This document shows, one piece after another, positions 63,918 through 64,000 of a stretch of 64,000 nucleotides of DNA. This DNA is from Archivesica marissinica. Lineage: Eukaryota > Mollusca > Bivalvia > Venerida > Vesicomyidae. The position numbers and the translations under genes are program-made. The stretch lies in NCBI GenBank assembly GCA_014843695.1, contig CM026400.1, forward strand, positions 18,552,294-18,616,293. The letters are read 5' to 3'. Position 1 is the first letter of the stretch, and every line of letters begins with the position of its first letter. The notes beneath the pieces were generated by a model that saw only the letters and a program-made list of their open reading frames with translations, searched no databases and was not told where the DNA came from.

Positions 63918-64000
63918 AATGTATCAATATAATGAATACATTGAACAAATACTGTAACTTATCACAAAACAGTATTACGTTTAAATCACTGATGTAGAAA
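63918..64000. other. Right edge of window
   Basis: AT-rich, nothing recognised in the last 80 bases. Confidence 0.3.

Overview
This window reads as animal nuclear DNA, most likely from a bivalve mollusc. It has intron-rich genes with GT-AG splice sites, an AT-rich background, many short tRNA-headed SINEs, MITE-type DNA transposons, LINE fragments and very abundant minisatellites. The phylum is inferred from the overall style of the repeats and from the gene families; I cannot prove a species. Nothing looks prokaryotic: there are no operons and no CRISPR.

The best-supported gene is a kynurenine aminotransferase of the KYAT3/KYAT1 type on the minus strand. I could assemble 12 coding exons (32470 down to 10826), all with GT-AG junctions and compatible phases, totalling 1275 nt and encoding 424 residues. 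The PLP lysine, the Asn of the NNPNNP motif and the substrate-binding Arg are all present. A further upstream exon (40554-40667) could add a mitochondrial leader in frame. Roughly half of the 21.6-kb gene body is tandem repeat. One array (about 27003-28350) is made of about 38 copies of the end of exon 4 plus its 5' splice site, so the intron carries dozens of decoy splice donors. Other arrays begin within a few bases of the donors of exons 7 and 10.

Other coding content is as follows. A 727-residue intronless ORF of unknown function lies at 1168-3351 on the plus strand. A divergent caveolin-family gene lies at 52203-52913 on the plus strand, with a TATA box and a possible 5'-UTR exon upstream. 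A Mutator-like (MULE) transposon lies at 43412-45167 with 9-bp target duplications, a FLYWCH finger and a deleted catalytic core. There is a hAT C-terminal fragment at 46888-47122 and two LINE reverse-transcriptase fragments (5887-7226 minus, 61139-61264 plus).

Layout: 1-3.6 kb repeats and the 727-aa ORF; 3.6-10.2 kb transposon remnants, LINE and two arrays; 10.8-32.5 kb the KYAT gene with its array-filled introns; 32.5-42.5 kb upstream or 5'-intron sequence packed with SINEs and MITEs plus the candidate leader exon; 43.4-47.6 kb MULE, 53-bp array and hAT fragment; 47.6-51.6 kb SINEs and MITEs; 51.6-53 kb the caveolin-like gene; 53-64 kb SINEs, MITEs, a 75-bp array and a 50-bp array at the right edge. 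At least seven tRNA-headed SINE families (called A-G here) and about seven short DNA-transposon families recur. The genes show no evident functional linkage.
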